A DNA stretch of 64,000 nt from Acholoe squamosa (taxonomy: Eukaryota > Annelida > Polychaeta > Phyllodocida > Polynoidae). Below the pieces are notes generated by a model. That model ran no database searches, had not been told where the DNA came from, and saw only the letters and a list, made by a program, of their open reading frames with translations. Position 1 is the stretch's first letter, and each line of letters starts with the position of its first letter. The translations under genes were made by a program, and so were the position numbers. Below, in pieces: positions 1 through 8,936 of this stretch. Where the stretch lies: assembly GCA_949317995.1 (NCBI GenBank), contig OX439040.1:22377830-22441829 (forward strand), written 5' to 3'.

Positions 1-360
1 TGAAACAAGAAATAAACTACAAAGGAAAAAGTGAGCTTTTTTTAGTTTAAGTTAAATAAATTGCTGCTTTTAAAATATACCATAGCATGCTTCATTGCAA
101 ACTTTTGTGAGGAGCTTAAAACTAGCTTTAAATTTAGTTTATAGATCTATTGGTTTAGTACATGTATATTTCACAGGAGGTCGCCAGCAGCATGTAAGTT
201 TACCTGTTACCTGACTGAAATCACTGGTGCATGACCTTACCTGCTACCTTGCTGACCTATTCTCAGGGCTATAACTTGCACATGCGCAGAGGACTTGACT
301 TTGGCTACACAAAGGACATTGATTGTCATATTATTAAGTATCAACTTTTCACAAACTTAC

Positions 361-626
361 CTACATGTTCCATAGGAGCAATAGAAAATAGGTATTCCTT
401 GTATCTCAATTCTTCTTAAGAAGGGGAAAGTATTGGTGCTGTAATTTATGTGGTTTATATCAACGAAATCTTCCCATTCTACAAAGGAGCTTTTCACTGT
501 GTCCACCGTGGCACGTGTTGGTAGACAGTTGTCACATTTTAAATGCTGTTTTTTTTCACAAAAACACGATTTTGCCTCTATGATAGAAACAGCAGAGAGC
601 AGAACAAATATAACCGTGCAGTACAT
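361..626 (-). CDS. candidate first coding exon of a secreted or membrane host protein
   Basis: On the minus strand an open frame starts at the ATG at 626 with a typical signal peptide (hydrophobic MYCTVIFVLLSAVSIIEA, then a likely cleavage before KSCFC). It continues with a cysteine-rich stretch (CFC, CDNC, YCSYGTC). The frame runs into a textbook splice donor, AG|GTAAGT, with the last exon base at 361, which leaves a phase of two bases. Further minus-strand donor-like sites lie near 242. The cysteine pattern could belong to a small three-finger or Ly6-type ectodomain, but that is a guess. The following exon is not resolved in the 360 bases that remain before the window edge. No family is recognised. 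Confidence 0.4.
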
Positions 627-1032
627 GGTGCTTGCTTAGAATGAAGAAAGAATAGCTCGCTAAGGGAATTGAGGGAACAACAGACTCGACCCTATTCTTT
701 ATCTATGATTTAAGTAGAACGCATGGTGTTAACTTACATCTTACATTCCGCTCTGTCGATACTCTCCATTTAAGTTAGGTGTAAACAGCTTTATACACCA
801 GCCATTAAGACCAGGAACATGACCCAGCTGTTCTGATACTCTAACCAAAGAATGGACCTGTTTACCGTATTTCCCCATGTATAAAACTGAGCTAATACAA
901 GCAAAACTGTCAAATTAACTGGGTCTATATGTTATGCACCAAGTAGGAATGGACACAATTCCGGAATTGCCCATTACTGATTTTGCCCAATTCTGGAATT
1001 GTCCTCTCTTAGGCTGCGCAGTTCAGGAAAAT
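627..1032. other. noncoding flank with no recognised gene
   Basis: AT-rich host-like sequence upstream of the minus-strand exon. If that exon is real, its promoter should lie here. I see no TATA box or strong promoter cluster and no other coding signal. Confidence 0.4.
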
Positions 1033-1369
1033 TTAACCCTTTAGACCTTAAAACGGCCAAAAACGGTCGGGTCTAGTCTCCTCAAAACGACCATTGACGA
1101 TCGATTTTTGAACAATTTTCACTGATTTTTCATGGCAAGACAAAAGCAAATATCACTGATGAGAAATTAACAGAAGTTGCTGTTCCTGTTTGATACTGTT
1201 CAGCCGAACTTAAAAGTTGAATTCTTATCACCATATGAGCATTAGAAAATTTACAAAGGTTTAAAATGAGGTGAAGGGCCAAAAAAATGCCCATTTTTAG
1301 CTAAAATCGGTGAAATCTTGAGGAAATAAAGCATTGTTTCCTGCAATTGGTTGAGGTCTAAAGAGTTAA
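1033..1369. mobile_element. TTAA-flanked inverted-repeat element (piggyBac-like MITE)
   Basis: The ends are inverted repeats: TTAACCCTTTAGACCT at 1033-1048 and its near-perfect complement AGGTCTAAAGAGTTAA at 1354-1369, with 15 of 16 positions matching. Both ends carry TTAA outside a CCCTTT terminus, the arrangement of piggyBac-type elements, whose target duplication is TTAA. The 337-bp body has no transposase frame, so it would be a non-autonomous copy. The assignment is an inference from termini only. Confidence 0.55.
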
Positions 1370-2680
1370 ATGAAATAAACATTCTAACATTGCACAAAGG
1401 TTTGCAAAATGACCATCCTTGAAAATTCCTTGATACCTTTGGTTTAAAGAGTGATGGGTAACTCATAATTGCACCAGAGTTTGTTGTTTGACAGTCCCAA
1501 TGTGTCATTCTCACAGCTTAATTCACACCTAAAGTTAGATGTAAGATGCTTCAAACATACCCTATACAACACCCATTACAGCTTGTGGGCGAGGTGAAAA
1601 ATAAAATGACACATAAATTTTAGAGATCTGATTTTAAATCAAATTGTTCCAACAGAATTATCTATTAGGCTTTATTATTCCTAAACTGTGCAAATTCCCA
1701 TATTGTGCATAACATATACACCGGGTAGGGATATACATGGGCTAAGGACTACAGTGTTTTTTTTCACATATTTTGAATATAACTTAGTTAATACACGAGG
1801 TAGACCAATACACTTGACTAAGCTAATACACGGGGAAATACGCTACATAGAGCTTTAACTGAAAGGTGATGGAATATATTTATAGCAGAGATTTAGAGCT
1901 GTTAATTTTTTTATAAAAATGGCAGATATGCTGTATCTCAAGGGAATTTGCAAGCCAGAGTTAACACATGATAGCTCATATTGTATGTGAGATTCTTTTA
2001 TGCTTAGGGGATTTTGGTTCATACAATTAGTTTTGAGAGCATGGATTGCTATAGCAAAGACCAGTTTTACTAATTGGCTTTCCCATTTAGTGGCCTAAGG
2101 TTTCATATTGTGAGAAATTAAGTTACATTTATGTTGCAAGTTTACTTATTATGCTTTGGGCAAACTGGGTTTAGTAGTTTGGCTTGCTTAGGGTCTCAAA
2201 TTGCTAAAACCCACATTGGCAAGATCTTTTTAAGATAAAAAATGGTTATAGAGCTGAGTGACAAGGGACAAAAGCACTTTATAAAATTAACAATTTGACA
2301 ACAGCACTCAGATAATTGAATTAAACTGTCAGCGTGAATTTCTCCATGAAATTGTTATATGATTTTAAATATCAAACTGTCAGCGTGTATTTTTCCTTCA
2401 TATTGTTAGTGCGAATGCTTTATAGCTGTATGAATTCCATCATTCAATGAACTTTTAGACATGTAGTAACTTATAAAAAATCTTTAAATGTGCAATGAAG
2501 CTCATACACACAAATGCATTATGGTATTGTTAATAACACTGAGAATTGTTGCTTTTTTTTAATTTAATAGCAGTTTAAAAACATTGAGTTTTAAAGACAA
2601 AGAGCAAGAAACTGAACTTTTTGTAATAGCCATATAATATTTGATATGCTAAATCTACATGATTTGACTTACAGAAGAAA
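1370..2680. other. AT-rich noncoding flank left of the viral element
   Basis: No convincing coding frame. A tandem pair of about 50 bp built on AAACTGTCAGCGTG begins near 2326 and again near 2385, about 59 bp apart. The left end of the integrated element should lie in or just after this stretch, but I found no terminal inverted repeat matching the right side. Confidence 0.4.
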
Positions 2681-2814
2681 GCTGCGGTTCCATTCCTTAA
2701 TGCTCGTTTGCTGAGAGTCAACTAGACGTTCCACAAATGGGCTACAGATGGTCTACCTTTGGACATCCATGAAAAGGATCGCTCGATTTAAGTGAAGCTG
2801 TTTGGACTCTGATC

Positions 2815-2980
2815 GTTCTCAGAAAGCGCTGAAAACTCGTAAAGCTTCACCTAGGATAAAAGCTGAGTCCACTTTTAAAGGTAGACACTGTAAACTTTTA
2901 TCAAACTAATGCAAGTGTCCATTGAACAAGTGTTTATTCAAATTGTTCTTGAAAAGCGCTGAAAACTTTTAAAGCCTTAT
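2815..2980 (+). promoter_or_regulatory. duplicated 15-mer upstream of the first viral gene
   Basis: The 15-mer AAAGCGCTGAAAACT occurs at 2823-2837 and again at 2953-2967. Similarity extends on both sides to about 33 bp with a few mismatches. The second copy ends about 20 bp before the first ATG of the gene block. Position suggests a control element for the leftmost genes, or part of a terminal repeat. No known motif is recognised. Confidence 0.35.
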
Positions 2981-2988
2981 TGCTGTAA

Positions 2989-3447
2989 ATGGATTTGGCT
3001 AAACTAGAAGAGGATAAACCAATTGATATTTATTATCTTTTAATCAATTTTACAACAAACGGTCAAGGATTTTGTGAATGTTTTTATTGTAATTTTCTTG
3101 GAACAACACATTTTCATGCATCTTTTAAACCATATGAACATATTTGCCCTCCTTATGAGGTTATAACTCACGACTTAGTTGAAAAAGTGTCAGAAATAGC
3201 AGAACAGATTAATCATCAGTTTCATCCAATTACTACTTTAAAAAATCTTTGTTTAAGTTTATCTAAAGTTTACCTTAAAGACACTAGGAGAGAAAAGCTC
3301 CTTTCTATTTTACCTTTGAGCTTAGTAGATGATATTTTATTTGAAGAAGATTTCATTAAAAAAACTAAGCGACTAAGCATAAACCATCTTCCTATTTTAT
3401 TGAAACATCACATAGGAGAGCAAATTGTTTACTGTCTCTATGACTAG
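2989..3447 (+). CDS. CxCxxC protein A, unknown function
   Basis: 152 residues, first gene of the block, ATG start. Near residues 28-34 it has a tight cysteine cluster of form C-x-C-x-x-C (FCECFYC), preceded by a YYLL-type hydrophobic stretch. The next gene repeats the same layout, a hydrophobic Y-L segment followed by CxCxxC and a second cysteine about 20 residues on, so the two look like diverged tandem duplicates. The rest is helical and lysine/leucine rich. Its stop overlaps the ATG of the next gene. Position at the edge of a virus-like element is typical of accessory host-interaction genes, but no family is recognised and no LxCxE motif is present. Confidence 0.65.
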   Translation: MDLAKLEEDKPIDIYYLLINFTTNGQGFCECFYCNFLGTTHFHASFKPYEHICPPYEVITHDLVEKVSEIAEQINHQFHPITTLKNLCLSLSKVYLKDTRREKLLSILPLSLVDDILFEEDFIKKTKRLSINHLPILLKHHIGEQIVYCLYD

Positions 3448-3805
3448 GTTTTATCTCGCATTTAAAGATAGTCAAACTGAAGAACTTTGCTCTTGTCATA
3501 ATTGTACATATATGCTACATACTTTAGACATAGCAGATTTTTCTGCCAAATATATTACATTTAATCAGATTATAACAGAAACATGTGTATACAATGCGAA
3601 TTTAGCTCTTAATGATTACACCAAAGTAAATCCTCGAGATATAGTAAATACACCTTCTTATTATCAGGCTCCTTTTTTTGATTTTCACTTTACAACTAGC
3701 ATTTTTTTATTTTCCATAGTTCAGCATGAGGGCTATATTCCTATGAAAAAGTTGCGTAGTGAAGATGAATTTTTTCCTTCATTGGGAGAAATATCAAAGT
3801 TATAG
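3440..3805 (+). CDS. CxCxxC protein B, diverged paralogue of the preceding gene
   Basis: 121 residues from the ATG at 3440, which overlaps the end of the upstream gene by eight bases. The frame is open further upstream, with only a TTG as an alternative start. Residues 4-23 (FYLAFKDS...LCSCHNC) line up with the start of the preceding protein, including the CxCxxC cluster. A later part is aromatic (FFDFHFTTSIFLF). The overlap suggests both are read from one transcript. Function unknown. Confidence 0.6.
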   Translation: MTRFYLAFKDSQTEELCSCHNCTYMLHTLDIADFSAKYITFNQIITETCVYNANLALNDYTKVNPRDIVNTPSYYQAPFFDFHFTTSIFLFSIVQHEGYIPMKKLRSEDEFFPSLGEISKL

Positions 3806-3823
3806 ATTTTAGGGTTGCTTTCA

Positions 3824-4441
3824 ATGCCTATAGATTATTCTACCCATCTAGTTGTGTTAGGATTAACAGCATTGCCTAAGTCATCTTTTGACATACTTTC
3901 ATTTCAAAGAGAGGTGGTGAATTCTTCTTCTTATAGAGGTTCTATAGTGTACTCTGAAAAAGATTACACTTTAAAATTTACTAAAAATAATTATTGTTAT
4001 ATATTTATAAAAAATAGTATCCCTCGTATTTTATCTAAGATAGAAGACTTTATTTATTCCTCATGCATTAATTTTTTTGAAAAATACAGCAAAGATAATA
4101 TAATTCAATACAGTTTAGACATTGTAAATATTCAAATATCTTTTACTATAATTAAAGAAGGAATTAAATTTCATGATTTTTGCTTTAAAATAGTGTCAAG
4201 TTTAGAAAAGGGCTATAGCATAGAAGTTAAAGAATCGAATTCATATGAGTCAATATGGTTGGAAATAAACCATAACTTATTAAACTCAAAGCAATCTTTT
4301 GATGCTATTAGGTTTTCTTCTCTTAGAATAAAAAATAAAGGAACAACTTTTTCTTTTACTCACACTTTTACTGGAAGTTGTATAACTAAAGATATAAATC
4401 AATTTCTGTTTTTATGCAATCTTGTTGAGAAAGTTATATGA
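3824..4441 (+). CDS. unknown protein, possibly a helix-grip (TBP-like) fold
   Basis: 205 residues from the ATG at 3824; a TTG nine bases earlier is the only other in-frame start near. The protein is rich in alternating hydrophobic and polar beta-type segments. Near the C-terminus there is a strand-turn-strand (GTTFSFTHTFTGSC) followed by a helix. That order resembles one repeat of TATA-binding-protein-like folds (strand, SGK-type turn, strand, helix), but the resemblance is weak and I offer it only as a hypothesis to test. It lies in a run of small accessory genes. Confidence 0.55.
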   Translation: MPIDYSTHLVVLGLTALPKSSFDILSFQREVVNSSSYRGSIVYSEKDYTLKFTKNNYCYIFIKNSIPRILSKIEDFIYSSCINFFEKYSKDNIIQYSLDIVNIQISFTIIKEGIKFHDFCFKIVSSLEKGYSIEVKESNSYESIWLEINHNLLNSKQSFDAIRFSSLRIKNKGTTFSFTHTFTGSCITKDINQFLFLCNLVEKVI

Positions 4442-4485
4442 AGCTAAGGTTCTCTGTAAACTATATTTTAATAATAAATTAATTC

Positions 4486-5643
4486 ATGGCTTCTGTCATA
4501 GATAATTTATTAAGGGTGATACTGGTTTATTTATTAGAGGATACTCCTAGCAATACAGAATATTGGGACAGGGTTCATTTATGTGAAGAACATAATTTAA
4601 ATTTTGCTTTGCATCACCTATATAAAAAGTATCATCACAACAAAGAATCTTACATAGATCCTTTAATTCAGGAAACTAAATCGTCTCTTCATTCTTACAT
4701 TAAAAAAAATAAAAAAATTAGACAATTTTATGAGGTTTTATGCGGAGAAAGTAATGGTATAATAAAAGATATAACTTCTTCAGAAAGTATTTTGATAAAA
4801 TGTTTGGTTGAAATTCTCCAAATAAATATCATTTTTTATTACAGCCACGATAAATCTTCAGAATACAGAAGCTCAAAACAGAGTTTAAAACCAGGGAAAG
4901 GACTTTCATTGTATTTCAACTTTTTTACTTCATTAGTAGAAAAAGTAAATGATGAATTGTATCACATGCCTTCTTTAGAAAAATTGTCAGATTCAGCTTT
5001 AAGTTCTTTTAATTCTTGTAAAAAAGAGAGCATTACGTCCACTTCTCAATTAAAATTAAAAGACAAAAATAAAAGCCGGTCTAATATTAAACAGCGACCA
5101 TCCTCTTCAGAGCAAAACAGTTCTACAGAAAGTGAGAGTGACAATGACCCAGTAAAAAAAAAAGATCACCCTGCTTTCATTCAATCACAGCAAAAATTAC
5201 TAGGTATTTTACATAAAGATTTAGAAGAAAGTGACAGTAATGAAGAAGATATAAAAGGAACACATTCTCTTCAAAAAAGAAAGAAAGTTAGCAAAACTTT
5301 ATCAGACAGCAATGATGATTTAAGTGAGGAAGAAATTACTGATTTTAAAAATAAAGTTCAAAATAAAAAGAGAAAAATTCCTTTATCAGTAAGCCATCAG
5401 GTAAAAGAACTATCTGAATTTAATCCAACATCTACTTTATTTGAACCAAAAACAGATACTTGCAGAGCAAATTTGGAAAGGACTATAGCTATATGCGATA
5501 GAATAAAGAGTCACGCAGAAGTATTTTTAAGGAATATTTTACCAGATAATATAAACAGATGTGCATGTTGTTTTTTACATTGCACACCTCCTTTAATTAA
5601 AGGTACTAAAGGACGAAGAGGACCTAAAAGTAAAATCAAGTAG
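4486..5643 (+). CDS. acidic/serine-rich protein with nuclear-localisation-like stretch and Cys tail
   Basis: 385 residues. The first about 160 are a compact hydrophobic/aromatic domain. Residues about 185-300 are low-complexity, with serine-acidic clusters of casein-kinase-2 type (STESESDNDP, EESDSNEED, DSNDDLSEEE) and basic runs such as NKKRKIP that look like nuclear localisation signals. The C-terminus has a helical segment (LERTIAICDRIKSH), then a cysteine group (CACCFLHC) and a basic end (KGRRGPKSK). The helical segment recurs at the end of the next small gene. A nuclear regulatory protein is plausible; no family is recognised. Confidence 0.65.
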   Translation: MASVIDNLLRVILVYLLEDTPSNTEYWDRVHLCEEHNLNFALHHLYKKYHHNKESYIDPLIQETKSSLHSYIKKNKKIRQFYEVLCGESNGIIKDITSSESILIKCLVEILQINIIFYYSHDKSSEYRSSKQSLKPGKGLSLYFNFFTSLVEKVNDELYHMPSLEKLSDSALSSFNSCKKESITSTSQLKLKDKNKSRSNIKQRPSSSEQNSSTESESDNDPVKKKDHPAFIQSQQKLLGILHKDLEESDSNEEDIKGTHSLQKRKKVSKTLSDSNDDLSEEEITDFKNKVQNKKRKIPLSVSHQVKELSEFNPTSTLFEPKTDTCRANLERTIAICDRIKSHAEVFLRNILPDNINRCACCFLHCTPPLIKGTKGRRGPKSKIK

Positions 5644-5674
5644 CAGTTAAAAAACTTTTCATCTTTAAAATCTT

Positions 5675-5863
5675 ATGGATATTGATGATATTTTAGGTTT
5701 CATTGATAAAAAAAAACTTAATGAAAAAATTTTTCAATGTAATTTAAACACAAAAAAATATTTAAAAAACAAAGAGAAAGTAACTTGTAAAGTGTTCCCC
5801 AATAACCATCTCCCGAATTGTATAGAAGAAAGCATCATTTTATGCGATAAAATAAAAGACTAA
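5675..5863 (+). CDS. small ORF resembling the C-terminal helix of the previous gene
   Basis: 62 residues, ATG start, placed 31 bp after the previous stop and 2 bp before the next ATG. Its end (CIEESIILCDKIKD) resembles LERTIAICDRIKSH in the preceding protein, but it stops there, without the cysteine-rich tail. It may be a short regulatory paralogue or the remnant of a duplicated gene. It is lysine rich. Confidence 0.45.
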   Translation: MDIDDILGFIDKKKLNEKIFQCNLNTKKYLKNKEKVTCKVFPNNHLPNCIEESIILCDKIKD

Positions 5864-5865
5864 CC

Positions 5866-6769
5866 ATGAATAGTTTTATAGAAATAGATTTAGATAGTTC
5901 TTTGTTGTATGAAAGATGTCACTATTTTAAAAGCTATCAATCTTTTTATGGTAAAGAAAAGAAAGAGCTTAGCTTAGAAATACCTGCTATAAAATATATG
6001 AATATTTCTGAATGCTCTTATTTAATGATGACCTTATCAGAAGAAGATGAATTATGTCACATTCTTTTAAATGATATTAGAGATATTAAAAGTATTGTTT
6101 TTTTTGCAATTTTTTTTCAAAGTGATTTCTTGTATGAATATATAAAAAGTCGGTGTATAAATAACGTGGAAGAAGTTCCTTGCGTTATCAAAATGGCTAT
6201 TTTCTTTATGGGAGAATTTCACAAGTTTTCTTTAGAAATAATTTGGTTTGCAGCCGATTTTTTTAAGAGTACCTCGAGTATATGAAATCCTTGAATGTAT
6301 GAAAGACTGTGAGGATAATTATAGCGAAACTACTGCATTAACTATGACTATTAGGAAAAGGAAATTTACTCAATATAAACGTGTGAAAAAACTTAAAAAA
6401 AAGATGAAAATAGCCAATATGATATATAACAATTGCCTGAGATTTTTAACTTATTGTTGTGCATCTTGTGGAAGATTTCACAAAGCAGACAGGACAAACA
6501 GAAAAAGAGCATTATCTAAAATAACATATATGCAATGTTGTGGGAGCCCAAGTAAAACAAGATGTCTCGAATTTTTACAATATTTTTCCTCTTATGTTGA
6601 AAACCAAAGGGTTGCGAGATGTAAAAACTGTTTTATTCCTTGGTTTGATGGAAAACCTACTTGCACTCTTTATGCAAAGTTTCAAAACAAAAAATATACT
6701 GAAATACGTAGAAATCTAATATTAGATAGGATAGATTTCTTTTGTAAACCACTTAATGAAATAAGATAA
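5866..6769 (+). pseudogene. broken paralogue of the RING-like gene (frameshift)
   Basis: Two consecutive frames, 5866-6285 and 6248-6769, together align along the full length of the intact gene at 7046. The N-terminal part shares the same helical domain (for example ECSYLMMTLSEEDE against ECSNIFSVLSDEF). The second frame holds the cysteine part (CASCG, QCCG, RCKNC, WFDGKPTC). The break lies near a run of seven T at 6258-6264 and needs a +1 shift. The His ligands seen in the sister gene (HKHC) are replaced (KTRC), so zinc binding would differ even if the frame were intact. A tandem duplicate that is decaying, or a sequencing indel in the T run, would both explain it. Confidence 0.6.
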
Positions 6770-7045
6770 AAGATTTTTTCTTCTTATCTTTGTTGTAAAG
6801 TTGGTTTAATTTTAGTTGATATTTGTAAAGTATAACAAGTACATGTAAAATTAAAGGTTTTATAGTTATTATAGAGGTATAGATAAATTAGAAATTAGTT
6901 TGTACAGCTTCATTAAAACAGCTTTTATAAACAATATAAAAATAAATAAGTGAGGATACAAGTTCTCATGGTAGAAAGGATTAAGGTAATTTAATCATTT
7001 GTTAAGCATTTTATCATATTTAAACTTGTATTTATCTATGTAACT
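6770..7045. other. AT-rich spacer between the RING-like paralogues
   Basis: 276 bp without an open frame, the largest spacer among the left-hand genes. It probably holds the promoter of the RING-like gene and the 3' end of the preceding one. No specific site is recognised. Confidence 0.35.
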
Positions 7046-7936
7046 ATGTTGCTTGATGTGAACATAGAGCTGCTTAAAGAAAGAGTAGAGTACATTTCAT
7101 GTTTGTGCTCTTTTAACAATGTTACTTCAAATATGCAGAAATTTAAAATTTGCTTAAATGTGAGCATACCAAATCAAACGTTTATGAGTGCCAAAGAATG
7201 TTCTAACATATTTTCTGTTTTATCTGATGAATTCATTGACATATCAAACATTAAAACAGAAGCTCTTGTATATTTTTCTCATTATTTCCAATGTTATTTT
7301 ATGTTCTCAGAAATAAAAAATATGATAATACAAGAGGAAATTAAAGCTGCTAGAGTTTTAATCACATCCAGTATCTTATTAGGAGAGAATCATTCTTTTA
7401 CTAAAGAAATATGTAAATTTATAAGTGATCTTGTTGGTTACAATGAAGAAGCAATATTTCATCTCATAAAAAATAAAAATAAACGTAAAGGCACAAGACA
7501 GTATGCCTCTTCAAGGCTTCAAAGTAAAATAAAAGAAAAAGTAAGAGAAAAACGTTTATTTTACAGTAATGTGTATTTGGGATGTGCTTTATGTAGAAGG
7601 GTAGTTCTTGTAAGCAAAAAACATGAAAGTAATATAGAATACACAATATGTTGTGGCAAACCTATTCATAAGCATTGCTACGCAAGTGTGGTTCATTGTC
7701 ATTTAAAATATACCAAAAATGATGGTGAAGTAGTTGTGATTAATTTAGAAATGAATTGTCCATTTTGCCACATGAAATGGTTAAATGGGAATCCTGTTTG
7801 TGATGCTATGTTTTTGAAATGGAACCAAAGAGAAAATTTTACTTACCTGGTGAAATACACTACAGATCATTTAGCTCTATGTTTAAATGAGTATGAAACT
7901 AGCATAAATCGTCACATAAAAAACAAGTTAATGTAA
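7046..7936 (+). CDS. RING-like zinc-binding protein
   Basis: 296 residues. Residues 1-140 are a mostly helical domain without recognised family. Residues 145-172 are strongly basic. Residues 180-241 carry paired cysteines and histidines in RING-like order: C180-x2-C183, C202/C203, H208/H210, C211, then C238-x2-C241 followed by WLNGNPVC. Spacing is longer than in classic RING fingers, so E3 ubiquitin ligase activity is a hypothesis and not shown. The upstream gene is a frameshifted sister. A viral RING protein would typically redirect host ubiquitination or defence. 22 bp separate it from the next gene. Confidence 0.65.
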   Translation: MLLDVNIELLKERVEYISCLCSFNNVTSNMQKFKICLNVSIPNQTFMSAKECSNIFSVLSDEFIDISNIKTEALVYFSHYFQCYFMFSEIKNMIIQEEIKAARVLITSSILLGENHSFTKEICKFISDLVGYNEEAIFHLIKNKNKRKGTRQYASSRLQSKIKEKVREKRLFYSNVYLGCALCRRVVLVSKKHESNIEYTICCGKPIHKHCYASVVHCHLKYTKNDGEVVVINLEMNCPFCHMKWLNGNPVCDAMFLKWNQRENFTYLVKYTTDHLALCLNEYETSINRHIKNKLM

Positions 7937-7958
7937 ACCAAAATGAGATTAAAAATAA

Positions 7959-8936
7959 ATGAAGCTTATGGGTAAACAAAAAATGGCTCACTCAGATGAC
8001 TTTTATGTTACTCTACCTTCTAATACTATTCATTCATCTCGGATTAATAAAACAAGTCATTTTTTTGTAGAAATTCCTGGAAAATTTCATTTAGAAGGTC
8101 ATTGGGAGGTGGCCATAGTAGAAATAAACCTTCCTGTATCCTGGTACAATATTCCACAGGATCCTCCACAAGATCGAACTTTTGCTATTTACAGAAAAGA
8201 AATGGGGGTCAATGATGAATTACATGTATTAGAAGAAGGAGAAATAGACACTGTTAGAACAGACATGAGCTTTCACACTAAAATGATGCCATATGGAAAT
8301 TATGGTAATATAGAGAATTATATAGATGTAATGAATAAGTTAATGAAATCAATAGAGTTAGCCGAAAAAAATTTAGATTTTTTTCATTTAGCTAGAGAGC
8401 CTTATATTAGTATAGAAAAAGAAAATTTAAAGCCTGTTTTACATGTAGCAAGGGGAGATACTGTGTGGATGCCTTCCTCTTTGTCTGATATTCTTTGCTT
8501 AACAAATGCAGAAGGAGGTATTAAAGATGAAACTGATTCAAAAGTAACAGGTTACTATGGTCTTCCTTTAGAATCCATAGATGATTATAATAATTTATTA
8601 TTTAAAAAAAAAATACATAAACATTATGCTTCTTATAAAGCAACAGGAGTACCTTCTTTAAGTTCTAGTTCTTCAAATATTTATTTATATACCAATATAG
8701 TTTCTAATGAAGTTGTTGGAAATGTTCAAGTTCCTCTTTTAAGAGTTATAAGATGTAATGGCTTGTTTGGAGAAGATTTTAAAATGATATTTTCTTCTCC
8801 CTATTATAAAAAAGTTAAAATGTCTGAGATACACGAAATAGAAATAGAAATAGTTGATGACCAAGGAAAACTTATAAAATTTGAGTATGGCAAAGTATTT
8901 GTAGTACTTCACTTTCGCCGTTGTAAACTCAGATAA
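7959..8936 (+). CDS. probable minor capsid (penton-like) protein of Polinton type
   Basis: 325 residues from the first ATG. In-frame ATGs at 7968 and 7983 are also possible, and the last gives the start MAHSDDFYVTLPSN that fits related proteins best. The motif GHWEVAIVEINLPVSWYN near residues 50-70 is a recurrent signature I associate with a conserved Polinton protein encoded beside the polymerase or capsid genes. I take it as the minor capsid protein, though it may instead be a conserved structural protein of other role. The stop overlaps the polymerase start codon (ATAATGA), so the two are probably co-transcribed. The frame is intact. Confidence 0.6.
   Translation: MKLMGKQKMAHSDDFYVTLPSNTIHSSRINKTSHFFVEIPGKFHLEGHWEVAIVEINLPVSWYNIPQDPPQDRTFAIYRKEMGVNDELHVLEEGEIDTVRTDMSFHTKMMPYGNYGNIENYIDVMNKLMKSIELAEKNLDFFHLAREPYISIEKENLKPVLHVARGDTVWMPSSLSDILCLTNAEGGIKDETDSKVTGYYGLPLESIDDYNNLLFKKKIHKHYASYKATGVPSLSSSSSNIYLYTNIVSNEVVGNVQVPLLRVIRCNGLFGEDFKMIFSSPYYKKVKMSEIHEIEIEIVDDQGKLIKFEYGKVFVVLHFRRCKLR

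Noticed and set aside
7464..7646. Minus-strand open frame inside the RING-like gene
   Set aside because: Shadow of an AT-rich plus-strand gene; hydrophobic/tyrosine-rich composition arises from the opposite strand.
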